Positions 1 to 5,795 of a stretch of 9,078 nt of DNA are shown in pieces (the stretch's first letter is position 1; each line of letters begins with the position of its first letter). The notes under the pieces were generated by a model. That model did not search any database. It saw nothing but the letters and a program-made list of their open reading frames with translations, and was not told the origin of the DNA. A program made the position numbers and the translations under genes. This DNA is from an uncultured Eubacteriales bacterium (GTDB lineage: Bacteria; Bacillota; Clostridia; Oscillospirales; Oscillospiraceae), in NCBI GenBank assembly GCA_900550615.1, contig URSX01000070.1:1-9078 (forward strand). The letters are read 5' to 3'.

Positions 1-25
1 GGGGATGGGGCACCCCGCCCTACAG
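1..25. repeat. Possible truncated copy of GC-rich palindromic intergenic repeat
   Basis: The window opens with a G-run, a short GC-rich self-complementary stretch (GGGG-CA-CCCC core) and then GCCCTAC. The layout resembles the right end of the element at 5594-5656, which has GGGG, a short hairpin and then GCCCCCTAC. It lies outside the operon, beyond its terminator. The match is short and low in complexity, and the rest would lie outside the window, so this is a tentative call. Confidence 0.3.
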
Positions 26-31
26 GTGCGC

Positions 32-47
32 GGCAAGGCTTCTTGCC
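32..47. other. Small perfect hairpin downstream of the operon
   Basis: GGCAAG (32-37) and CTTGCC (42-47) form a perfect 6-bp stem around the loop GCTT. No T-run follows on either strand, so it is not a typical intrinsic terminator. It lies between the operon terminator and the left edge, and its role is unknown. Confidence 0.4.
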
Positions 48-52
48 AGACG

Positions 53-101
53 AAAACAACCGGGGGCAGGACGCTCTTGTCCTGCTACCCGGCTGTTTTT
101 T
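53..101 (-). terminator. Rho-independent terminator ending the operon, probably bidirectional
   Basis: A long stem-loop begins 6 bp past the stop codon of the ROK-like gene. The outer arms 55-64 (AACAACCGGG) and 88-97 (CCCGGCTGTT) pair over 10 bp with one G-U. A small internal loop follows (1 nt against 2), then a perfect 7-bp inner stem, 66-72 (GCAGGAC) with 79-85 (GTCCTGC), around a 6-nt loop. Read on the minus strand, the 3' arm runs into TTGTTTTCG. Read on the plus strand it runs into six T's (96-101). It could therefore stop transcription from both directions, which suggests a converging plus-strand transcript may arrive from beyond the left edge. It is the only clear terminator in the window. 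Confidence 0.85.
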
Positions 102-103
102 CA

Positions 104-1420
104 TCATAATATGGCGGTATTCAGAAGGGCCGCGGCGGATGCCTGCCCCACGCGGCGGAAGGACTCCTCCGGCAGAAACAGCTCCACCTGCTCTCCGGAT
201 GCTGCCAGCTCCGCCCGACAGGCTTCCGCCAGACGCTCGCCGCCGGCGCCGTCCACGACCCGGCCCAAAAGCAGCACATTTTCGCACCCGAGCAATCGCC
301 GATACCAGGGCAGGATCTGCCCCAGCATGCGCCCCAAGGTGAAAAATGCATCCAATGCCCGGTCATCGCCGGCTTCCGCTCGATCCTGGATCCAGCGCAA
401 TCTCTGCGCCGGGGTATCTCCCACCGGGGCAAGGCCTCTTTGCACGGCCAGACGCAGCACGCCCTCCTGAGAGAAATACCGCTCCCCCACGCCCCGATCC
501 CCGGACCAGGGATCCACGGGCGCGGCGGGGTGCAGATCCACAGGCAGAAACGCCAGCTCATTGAGCCAGCCGCTGATCTGACCGTCCACGCCCACATAGC
601 CGCCGGCCTGACTAGTACCCACGGCGATGCCCAGAAGGCTGCGGCGGCCCAGCGTCACAGACCCGGCCAGGGCCGCCACGTCCCCGTCGTTGCACACGGT
701 GCAGGGGACATCCCCCAGCACATCCCGCGCCGCCCGGCGCAGGATATCCCGGCCATGACGGTCAAACTCCGCCGCCGGGACGCCCATAAACAGGCTGGAG
801 CGGCGCACCTGCCCGTCCAGCACCACGCCGGCGGTGGAAAAGCCAACGGCATCCACCCGGGGCAGATGTGCCGCCGCAGAGCGGAGGGCCGCGGTGATAT
901 TCTCATAATGATAGCGCAGATCCGCCGCCGTTTTCGGCTGCCACAGCACCTCCTCGGTATATACGGTTTCTCCGTCTATGACCACCGCCGCCTTGCGGTC
1001 ACTGCCGCCCAGGTCGATGCCGATGCGGCAGCCCGCCGCGCAGGCGGTGACAGGGTGCGAAGCCGTCTGCTCCGGCGGCAGCGACTGCCGAAGCTCCACC
1101 CGGAAGGGCTCTCCATAGATACCGGACATAAAGTCCCGGTCAAAGGCCCGGACACCGCCCGGGCCATAGGCTCGCTGCAGCCAGCGAAATACCGCTTCAT
1201 CCTCCGTCAACAGCGCATAGCCGCCCCGGAGCCACAGGGCCGTTTTCACCAGAAGGAGGGTGTATTTTTCATCCGCCGCCTGATACTCCCGCGCCCGGTG
1301 CAGCCGGAGCGGCAGATGCGTGCAGCCATCGCTGCCCAGTACGGCCACCCGGGCCGCGCGGTCCGCCGTGGCCTCATGGGCCTGTACGAATGCGCCGATG
1401 GGACGAAAATCAGTCTCCAT
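104..1420 (-). CDS. ROK-fold kinase-like protein with unassigned N-terminal region
   Basis: A 438-residue protein. Residues 132-438 look like the ROK (repressor/ORF/kinase) branch of the actin-like ATPase fold. GIDLGGS at 134-140 matches phosphate loop 1, GFSTAGVVLDG (193-203) matches the GxGxPG region, CNDGDVAALAG (243-253) holds the expected catalytic Asp (D245), and GIAVGTSQAGG (264-274) matches phosphate loop 2. The usual ExGH signature reads NELAF (287-291), and the CxCGxxGC zinc motif is absent; that stretch reads VDPWSGDRGVGER. Residues 1-130 have no helix-turn-helix I can recognise and I cannot assign them. The ATG at 1418-1420 lies inside the end of rsfS (11-bp overlap) with no clear ribosome binding site, so translation is probably coupled to rsfS. 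The frame stays open for 65 more codons upstream, but these only shadow rsfS. ATP binding is likely by family; the substrate, and whether it phosphorylates at all, are unknown. Confidence 0.78.
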   Translation of the reverse strand: METDFRPIGAFVQAHEATADRAARVAVLGSDGCTHLPLRLHRAREYQAADEKYTLLLVKTALWLRGGYALLTEDEAVFRWLQRAYGPGGVRAFDRDFMSGIYGEPFRVELRQSLPPEQTASHPVTACAAGCRIGIDLGGSDRKAAVVIDGETVYTEEVLWQPKTAADLRYHYENITAALRSAAAHLPRVDAVGFSTAGVVLDGQVRRSSLFMGVPAAEFDRHGRDILRRAARDVLGDVPCTVCNDGDVAALAGSVTLGRRSLLGIAVGTSQAGGYVGVDGQISGWLNELAFLPVDLHPAAPVDPWSGDRGVGERYFSQEGVLRLAVQRGLAPVGDTPAQRLRWIQDRAEAGDDRALDAFFTLGRMLGQILPWYRRLLGCENVLLLGRVVDGAGGERLAEACRAELAASGEQVELFLPEESFRRVGQASAAALLNTAIL

Positions 1421-1781
1421 CGGTGACGACACCGGTGAGGTCCACGCTCTTGCCGTCCCGCCACAGGCGCTCCAGACCGTAAAACTCCCGGGCCTTGCCG
1501 CTGAACACATGGACGGCCACGCAGCCGTAGTCCAGCAGCACCCAGGTGCCGCCCCGGTAGCCCTCCCGGTGCAGGGGCTCCTCGCCGGCCTGCTCCGTGA
1601 GTACCTTTTCCACATTATCTACCAGCGCGTTAATTTGCGTGTTGGACGAGCCGGTGCACAGCACAAAATAATCCGCCAGGGCGGTCAGATCCGCGATCTC
1701 CAGCACCTGAATTTCCCGGCCCTTCTTCTCGGACAGGGCCCGGGCCGCCAGCAGGGCCAATTCTTTGGGGGTCTTATTCAT
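1410..1781 (-). CDS. rsfS: Ribosomal silencing factor RsfS
   Basis: A 123-residue protein of normal family length (RsfS/YbeB/Iojap, YqeL in Bacillus). In this family the protein binds uL14 on the 50S subunit and blocks joining with the 30S, damping translation when nutrients fall. Family signatures are visible: ADYFVLCTGSS at 36-46, WVLLDYG at 80-86, HVF at 91-93 and REFYGLERLW at 98-107. The start overlaps the nadD-yqeK stop as ATGA (4 bp). A GGAGG site at 1791-1795 lies 9 nt upstream, written in the last codons of the upstream gene. The NadD-YqeK-RsfS order is conserved in Firmicutes, which supports the call. No promoter of its own is seen, so it probably depends on the operon transcript. 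Confidence 0.95.
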   Translation of the reverse strand: MNKTPKELALLAARALSEKKGREIQVLEIADLTALADYFVLCTGSSNTQINALVDNVEKVLTEQAGEEPLHREGYRGGTWVLLDYGCVAVHVFSGKAREFYGLERLWRDGKSVDLTGVVTDGD

Positions 1782-2980
1782 TCTTTCGTTCCTCCGATCT
1801 CACGTTGTATATACTCCAGAGCCCGCAGGGTGTTGGGATGCACGGGGCTGCCGTAGCCGCGCAACTCCTCAATGGAGTCCGCCAGCGTCAGGCACAGGCC
1901 CCGGTTCATATCCGCGTGCACCGCCGCGCGCAGCTCCTCCACGCCGGGAAAGCTGCGGCTGGGCTCGATGTAGTCCGCCAGGTAGATGATCTTCTCCAGC
2001 AGGGTCATGTCCGCCTTGCCGGTGGTGTGATAGTAAATGGCGTTATAAATCTCCTCCGACACGCCGAATTCCTCCCGGGCCACAGCCGCGCCGGTCTTGG
2101 AATGGAGCAGCTTGAGATAGGACTGCTCCATCTCGTCCAGCGGGATGCCATAGTGCCGGCAGAGGGAGAGCTGCTGGGGAAGATTCAGCTTCTTGGTGCA
2201 GTCGTGGAGCAGGGCCGCTATGCGGGCGGCGGTCACGTCCGCGCCGTATTTCTCCGCCAGGAAGGCCGCCTCCTGCTCCGTGCCCAGTACATGGGGCATG
2301 CGCTTGGGCTTTAAATAGCTCAGGGCGATGGGGCGCAGCGCCTCCGGCGTCAGGTGCTTCAGGTCCGTATGGGTGCCATAAAGACCCCTGCGGAGGATGT
2401 AGCCGTATACCGGGGCGGTGAGATAGGCCCGGCCCTCGCCAGAGGGAAGGGACTCCCGCAGCCGGGTGGAGGACACCGGGATAACCTCGGGGTTCTCCAC
2501 GATCACCACACGGGCATGGAATGCCGTCTCCAGCTTCTCCCTCTGTCGGGCAAAGGCCGCCGTCTCGTCCGCCGACTGGCGGCTGAACACCGCCAGGGTG
2601 GCCTGGCGGCAGATCTCCTCCGGGCCGCGCCAGCTCTCAAAGGAGAGGAACATGTCCGATCCCATGAGCAAAAACAGCTCATCCGAGGGGTACTGCTCCC
2701 GCAGGGCCGACAGGGTATCGCAGGTGTAGCTGGCCCCCTGGCGGCAGATCTCCATATCCGACACCTCCGCCGGAACAGGGAACTCCCCCGTGCACAGGCG
2801 GGCCATCTCCAGCCGATCCTGCTCCCCGGCGCTGCCGGCGGGCAGGGGCTTATGGGGCGGAACGGCATCCGGGATCAGCAGAATCTTATCCAGAGAAAGC
2901 TGACGGGCCGCCGCGGAGGCTGCGGCGATATGGCCCCGGTGGATGGGGTTGAAGGTGCCGCCGTAAATTCCGATGCGCAT
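1778..2980 (-). CDS. nadD: Fused nicotinate-nucleotide adenylyltransferase / YqeK HD hydrolase
   Basis: A single 400-residue reading frame joins two enzymes. Residues 1 to about 203 are NadD, which adenylates nicotinate mononucleotide with ATP to make deamido-NAD. The nucleotidyltransferase motif GGTFNPIHRGH is at 7-17 and SSTRLRE at 170-176. Residues from about 208 to the end match YqeK, an HD-domain protein that in Firmicutes splits Ap4A symmetrically into two ADP. The expected metal ligands are present: H230, H259-D260, H293, H318 and D336 (in LADYIEP). Both halves therefore look active. In B. subtilis these are two adjacent genes. I chose the ATG at 2978-2980: a GGAG at 2990-2993 sits 9 nt away, and NadD proteins typically start MRIGIYGG. 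A GTG two codons earlier (2984-2986) overlaps the yhbY stop but would be only 3 nt from the GGAG. Confidence 0.95.
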   Translation of the reverse strand: MRIGIYGGTFNPIHRGHIAAASAAARQLSLDKILLIPDAVPPHKPLPAGSAGEQDRLEMARLCTGEFPVPAEVSDMEICRQGASYTCDTLSALREQYPSDELFLLMGSDMFLSFESWRGPEEICRQATLAVFSRQSADETAAFARQREKLETAFHARVVIVENPEVIPVSSTRLRESLPSGEGRAYLTAPVYGYILRRGLYGTHTDLKHLTPEALRPIALSYLKPKRMPHVLGTEQEAAFLAEKYGADVTAARIAALLHDCTKKLNLPQQLSLCRHYGIPLDEMEQSYLKLLHSKTGAAVAREEFGVSEEIYNAIYYHTTGKADMTLLEKIIYLADYIEPSRSFPGVEELRAAVHADMNRGLCLTLADSIEELRGYGSPVHPNTLRALEYIQREIGGTKE

Positions 2981-2982
2981 GG

Positions 2983-3303
2983 TCACACGCTCCGGCGGGG
3001 CGCCTTCACCAGCTCGATCTTGCGCTTGGTCTTATCGTGCTGCATGCGGTACAGGACGAATTTATTTCCGATGACCTGCACCACTTCGCTGCGGGTGGCC
3101 ATCTTCAGCTCCTCGGCAGCCTCCCGGGCGGTGAGCATGGAATTCTCCAGCACCTTGCCCTTAATCAGCTCCCGGGCCTCCAAGGCATCGTCCGCCTGCT
3201 TCACCAGGTTGTCGCTGATGCCGTCCTTGCCTATATGAATAATAGTGTCCAGGGTGGAGGCCAGGCCCCGCAGCTGGGCACGCTGCTTGCTTGTCAGTTC
3301 CAT
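2983..3303 (-). CDS. yhbY: YhbY-family CRM-domain RNA-binding protein
   Basis: A 106-residue, single-domain CRM protein (YqeI in Bacillus). Family members bind pre-50S particles and help large-subunit assembly. The start MELTSKQRAQLRGLA is typical, the GxxG-type RNA-binding loop is HIGKDGIS at 23-30, and the closing strand is IGNKFVLYR at 78-86. The C-terminal tail is basic (KTKRK, PRR). It starts 1 bp after the rdgB stop. A GGAG at 3314-3317 lies 10 nt upstream, inside the end of rdgB, so translation is probably coupled. The nadD-yqeK gene follows after 2 bp. The tight link to nadD and rsfS is the same as in the Bacillus yqe operon. Confidence 0.95.
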   Translation of the reverse strand: MELTSKQRAQLRGLASTLDTIIHIGKDGISDNLVKQADDALEARELIKGKVLENSMLTAREAAEELKMATRSEVVQVIGNKFVLYRMQHDKTKRKIELVKAPRRSV

Positions 3304-3304
3304 A

Positions 3305-3895
3305 TCAGTGTTTCTCCAAATACTCTTTTAATTTCACCGCAAAGGCCCGCAGGGCATTGCCCCGGTGGCTGATGGCGTTCTTCTCCTCCGCCGTCATCTG
3401 GGCGAAGGTCTTGCGCAGACTCGGCACAAAGAACACCGGGTCGTAGCCGAAGCCGCGATCCCCCAGAGGCGCGTAGGCGATGGTGCCGCGGCACTCACCC
3501 TCCGCCGTCAGCTCCGTGCCGTCAGGGAAGGCGCAGACGATGGAGGTGTGGAAATGGGCCGCACGGGTCATGGAGCCGCGCATATTTTGCAGCAGCAGGC
3601 GGCAGCGGGCCGCGTCGTCATCCAGACCGCCGTAGCGGGCGGAATAGACCCCCGGGGCGCCGTTCAGCGCGTCCACGCACAGGCCCGTATCATCTCCGAT
3701 GGCCGGCAGGCCGCTGGCCTCCATGACAGCCCTGGCCTTGATGCGGGCGTTGTCGGTAAAGGTCTCGCCGTTCTCCTCCGGCTCAAGGGCCAGGCCCAGG
3801 TCCGACTGGAGGACGATCTCCACGCCCAGCTCCTGCAAAATGGCCTGCATCTCGGAAAGTTTTCCCTTGTTATGGGATGCCAATACAAATTTCAT
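3305..3895 (-). CDS. rdgB: RdgB/HAM1-type non-canonical purine NTP pyrophosphatase
   Basis: A 196-residue cytoplasmic enzyme of standard length. It converts dITP, ITP and XTP to monophosphates plus pyrophosphate, keeping deaminated purines out of DNA and RNA. Visible motifs: substrate-loop SHNKGK at 7-12, GETFTDNARIKA at 43-54, metal and base-site DDTGLCVDAL at 68-77, GFGYDPVF at 148-155 and SHRGNAL at 176-182. All key segments are intact. The ATG (3893-3895) has a clear AAGGAG at 3903-3908, 7 nt away. The first A of that site belongs to the rph stop codon TAA (3908-3910), so the two genes are separated by only 12 bp. The rph-rdgB pairing is also seen in Bacillus (rph-ysnA). Confidence 0.96.
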   Translation of the reverse strand: MKFVLASHNKGKLSEMQAILQELGVEIVLQSDLGLALEPEENGETFTDNARIKARAVMEASGLPAIGDDTGLCVDALNGAPGVYSARYGGLDDDAARCRLLLQNMRGSMTRAAHFHTSIVCAFPDGTELTAEGECRGTIAYAPLGDRGFGYDPVFFVPSLRKTFAQMTAEEKNAISHRGNALRAFAVKLKEYLEKH

Positions 3896-3907
3896 AGAGA
3901 GTCTCCT

Positions 3908-4624
3908 TTACTGGTCCAGAATTTCCCGCTGCTTCGCCATGAGCTCCCGGATGCCCTCCGCGCACAGGCGCACCAGCTCCTGCTGCTCCGAAAGGGTGAA
4001 GCTGCGGCCCTCGCCGGTGCCCTGGATCTCGATGAGCTCGCCCTTTTCGTTCATCACGCAGTTCAGATCCACCTGGGCCCGGCTGTCCTCGCTGTAAGGC
4101 AGGTCCAGCAGGGGCACATCGTCCACGATGCCGGCGCTCACCGCCGCCACCTGGTGCACGATAGGGTCCCTCTCCACCTTGCCCTCGGCCAGGAGCTTCC
4201 GGCAGGCCAGGGCCAGGGCCACAAAGCCGCCGGTAACGGAGGCAGTACGGGTACCGCCGTCTCCCTGCAAAACATCGCAGTCTATGGTGACGGTACGCTG
4301 GCCCAGAGCCGCCATATCCACCGCCGCGCGGAGACTGCGGCCTATAAGACGCTGAATTTCCGCACTGCGGCCGGAGAGCTTCAATTTATCAACATCCCGG
4401 CGGGAGCGCTGGCGGTTGGCACGGGGCAGCATGGAATACTCCGCCGTGACCCAGCCGTGGCCCTCCGGCACATGGGGCGGGGTCTTCTCCTCCACCGAGG
4501 CGTTGCACAGCACCACCGTATCGCCGCAGCGGATCAGCACACTGCCCTCGGCGAATTTTATATAATCCTTCGTCAGCTCCACCGGGCGGAGCTGGTCAAA
4601 GGCACGTCCGTCTGCTCTGGTCAT
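3908..4624 (-). CDS. rph: Ribonuclease PH
   Basis: A 238-residue protein, the usual RNase PH length. The enzyme is a phosphate-dependent 3'-5' exoribonuclease that trims tRNA precursors to expose the CCA end, working as a ring of six subunits. Motifs in order: RADGR at 3-7, GHGWVTAEYSMLPRA at 55-69, GRSAEIQRLIGRSLRA at 85-100, the phosphate-binding QGDGGTR at 120-126, LDLPYSEDS with acidic residues D174 and D180 at 173-181, and EIQGTGE at 199-205. No residue known to matter seems to be lost. The ATG lies 15 bp after the ftsY stop, preceded by a G-run ending in GGGAG (4630-4634) 5 nt away. There is no room for a separate promoter, so it is probably read from the ftsY promoter. Confidence 0.97.
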   Translation of the reverse strand: MTRADGRAFDQLRPVELTKDYIKFAEGSVLIRCGDTVVLCNASVEEKTPPHVPEGHGWVTAEYSMLPRANRQRSRRDVDKLKLSGRSAEIQRLIGRSLRAAVDMAALGQRTVTIDCDVLQGDGGTRTASVTGGFVALALACRKLLAEGKVERDPIVHQVAAVSAGIVDDVPLLDLPYSEDSRAQVDLNCVMNEKGELIEIQGTGEGRSFTLSEQQELVRLCAEGIRELMAKQREILDQ

Positions 4625-4639
4625 AGTCTCTCCCCCCTG

Positions 4640-5509
4640 TTAAAACAAATCGTTTACAAACTCCTCCGGGTCGAAGGGCTTCAGGTCGTCCACGCCCTCG
4701 CCCACGCCCACAAACTTCACCGGCACGCCCAGCTCCCTTGCAATGGCGATGACGATGCCGCCCTTGGCGGTGCCGTCCAGCTTGGTGAGCACGATACCCG
4801 TGAGGCCCGCCGTCTCCTTGAAGCTCCGGGCCTGGATCAGCCCGTTCTGCCCGGTGGTGGCGTCCAGCACCAGCAGGGTCTCCCGGCCTGCCTCCGGCAG
4901 CTCCCGGTCGATGATCTTGCGGAGCTTGGCCAGCTCGTTCATCAGGTTCTGCTTATTGTGCAGGCGGCCCGCCGTATCGCACAGAACCACATCGATGTTC
5001 CGCGCCTTGGCGGCCTGCAGCGCATCAAACAGCACCGCGCCGGGGTCGGCCCCCTCATGCTGGCGCACGATGGGCACATCCGCCCGCTTGGCCCAGATCT
5101 CCAGCTGGTCGGCGGCGGCGGCCCGGAAGGTATCCGCCGCGCACAGCAGCACCTTTTTCCCCTCCCCCTTCAGGCGCTTGGCCAGCTTACCGATGGAGGT
5201 GGTCTTGCCCACGCCGTTGACGCCGATGACCAGGATCACCGTGGGACTTTTGGCGGTGTCCAGAGCGGCATCGCCCACGGAAAGCTTTTGCAGCAGAATT
5301 TTCCGCAGCTCCGCCTTCACCTGCTCCGGGTCCTTCATATCATAGCTGAAGACGGCGTTGCGCAGGGAACACACCGACTCGGAGGCGATATTCACCCCCA
5401 CGTCCGCCAGGATCAGGGACTCCTCCAGATTGTCAAAAAATTCGTCGTCCAGCTTCTCCCAGTTCACATCGCCGAACCAGGCCTGCTTGAGTTTGCTGAA
5501 AATACCCAT
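4640..5509 (-). CDS. ftsY: Signal recognition particle receptor FtsY
   Basis: A 289-residue SRP receptor GTPase. It meets the Ffh-RNA particle carrying a translating ribosome and hands it to the Sec translocon at the membrane. It is essentially an NG protein: an N helix bundle at about 1-85, then the G domain with P-loop GVNGVGKT at 96-103, DTFRAAAADQL at 126-136, DTAGR at 178-182, TKLDGTAKGG at 242-251 and the closing GVGEGVDDLKPF at 268-279. The long acidic A domain of enterobacteria is absent, as is common in Gram-positives. I start at the ATG 5507-5509 because AGGAGG (5516-5521) sits 6 nt upstream and MGIFSKLKQ is a typical FtsY start. A longer frame from 5584 would run through the promoter. 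It lies downstream of smc, as in Bacillus, but separated by a repeat and its own promoter. Confidence 0.97.
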   Translation of the reverse strand: MGIFSKLKQAWFGDVNWEKLDDEFFDNLEESLILADVGVNIASESVCSLRNAVFSYDMKDPEQVKAELRKILLQKLSVGDAALDTAKSPTVILVIGVNGVGKTTSIGKLAKRLKGEGKKVLLCAADTFRAAAADQLEIWAKRADVPIVRQHEGADPGAVLFDALQAAKARNIDVVLCDTAGRLHNKQNLMNELAKLRKIIDRELPEAGRETLLVLDATTGQNGLIQARSFKETAGLTGIVLTKLDGTAKGGIVIAIARELGVPVKFVGVGEGVDDLKPFDPEEFVNDLF

Positions 5510-5515
5510 ATGCTG

Positions 5516-5521
5516 CCTCCT
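5516..5521 (-). promoter_or_regulatory. Ribosome binding site that fixes the ftsY start
   Basis: A perfect AGGAGG (minus strand) sits 6 nt before the ATG at 5507-5509. It is the strongest Shine-Dalgarno match among the starts in this window and rules against the in-frame ATG 75 bp further upstream. Confidence 0.9.
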
Positions 5522-5535
5522 GTTGCAATAATCAA

Positions 5536-5564
5536 AATATATCGTTCCACTTTCGGCGAGCCAA
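5536..5564 (-). promoter_or_regulatory. Predicted sigma-A (sigma-70 type) promoter for ftsY and downstream genes
   Basis: On the minus strand TTGGCT (5559-5564, 4 of 6 to TTGACA) is followed by a spacer of exactly 17 bp and TATATT (5536-5541, 5 of 6 to TATAAT). The -10 box lies in a short AT-rich patch that stands out in this GC-rich region. Transcription would start near 5529, giving a leader of about 20 nt that contains only the ribosome binding site. No other gap down to the final terminator is big enough for a promoter between genes, so this one may drive the whole run from ftsY to the ROK-like gene. Prediction from sequence only. Confidence 0.7.
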
Positions 5565-5593
5565 TACCCGCCGGGCCGCTCCATGCCCTTTCA

Positions 5594-5656
5594 TAGGGGC
5601 GCCCCTCACGGTCGCCCGCCACTCAAGCAGTGGGGCGTCGAGGACGCCGCCCCCTA
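5594..5656. repeat. GC-rich palindromic element with three internal hairpins
   Basis: About 63 bp bounded by inverted ends TAGGGGC (5594-5600) and GCCCCCTA (5649-5656, one bulged C). Inside, three hairpins follow one another. The first pairs 5597-5604 with 5610-5617 (GGGCG/CGCCC plus CC/GG with one mismatch). The second is perfect, CCACT/AGTGG at 5619-5633 with loop CAAGC. The third is perfect, GGCGTC/GACGCC at 5634-5648 with loop GAG. The first and the outer stem share bases, so they compete. There is no coding capacity and no T-run after it, so it is not a simple terminator. It looks like a small intergenic palindromic repeat of the REP/MITE kind, lying 30 bp upstream of the ftsY promoter. 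Whether it is multicopy cannot be seen here. Confidence 0.65.
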
Positions 5657-5795
5657 CGAAATTCTATCGAAAAACGGCATGCAGGGGTCGGCCTCCCGGA
5701 TGACCCGAGCCACACTTGCACTGCATTTTCTGCAATATGTCCAATGTGTCATTGTGCGGCCAGTGCGCACACCGGCTGCGGCCATCCGCTTTCCC
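5657..5795. other. Non-coding remainder of the smc-ftsY gap
   Basis: This stretch between the smc stop and the palindromic element holds no supported gene. It contains one short imperfect hairpin at 5759-5776 (GCC-A-GTG / CAC-C-GGC, loop CGCA) just past smc, and TTGCA/TGCAA arms further on. Neither is followed by a T-run, so I see no convincing terminator for smc. The minus strand also has a TAGAAT next to a T-run at about 5662-5674, but no acceptable -35 partner. Confidence 0.5.

Noticed and set aside
440..1426. A 328-codon plus-strand open frame
   Set aside because: It is antisense to the ROK-like gene, in the same shadow frame type as the 743-codon case, with no domain signature.
1421..1615. 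A 65-codon N-terminal extension of the ROK-like gene
   Set aside because: It lies wholly inside rsfS in another frame, its translation has biased low-information content (R, S, A, C, W), and rsfS is conserved. The ATG at 1420 fits the junction better.
2981..2986. GTG start for nadD-yqeK overlapping the yhbY stop
   Set aside because: It lies only 3 nt from the GGAG, against 9 nt for the ATG at 2980, and NadD proteins begin MRIGIYGG. It adds only two residues, so the choice is not critical.
5510..5584. A 25-codon N-terminal extension of FtsY
   Set aside because: It would read through the predicted promoter and the AGGAGG site, and the residues do not resemble FtsY.
3365..5596. A 743-codon open frame on the plus strand
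   Set aside because: It runs antisense through rdgB, rph and ftsY, which all have full sets of family motifs. Its translation is compositionally odd (H, Q, L, A and G rich) with no recognisable domain. High GC at codon position three removes stops from this opposite frame.
5759..5776. Hairpin just after smc as an intrinsic terminator
   Set aside because: The stem has a central mismatch and only three-base arms on each side, and no T-run follows on the minus strand.
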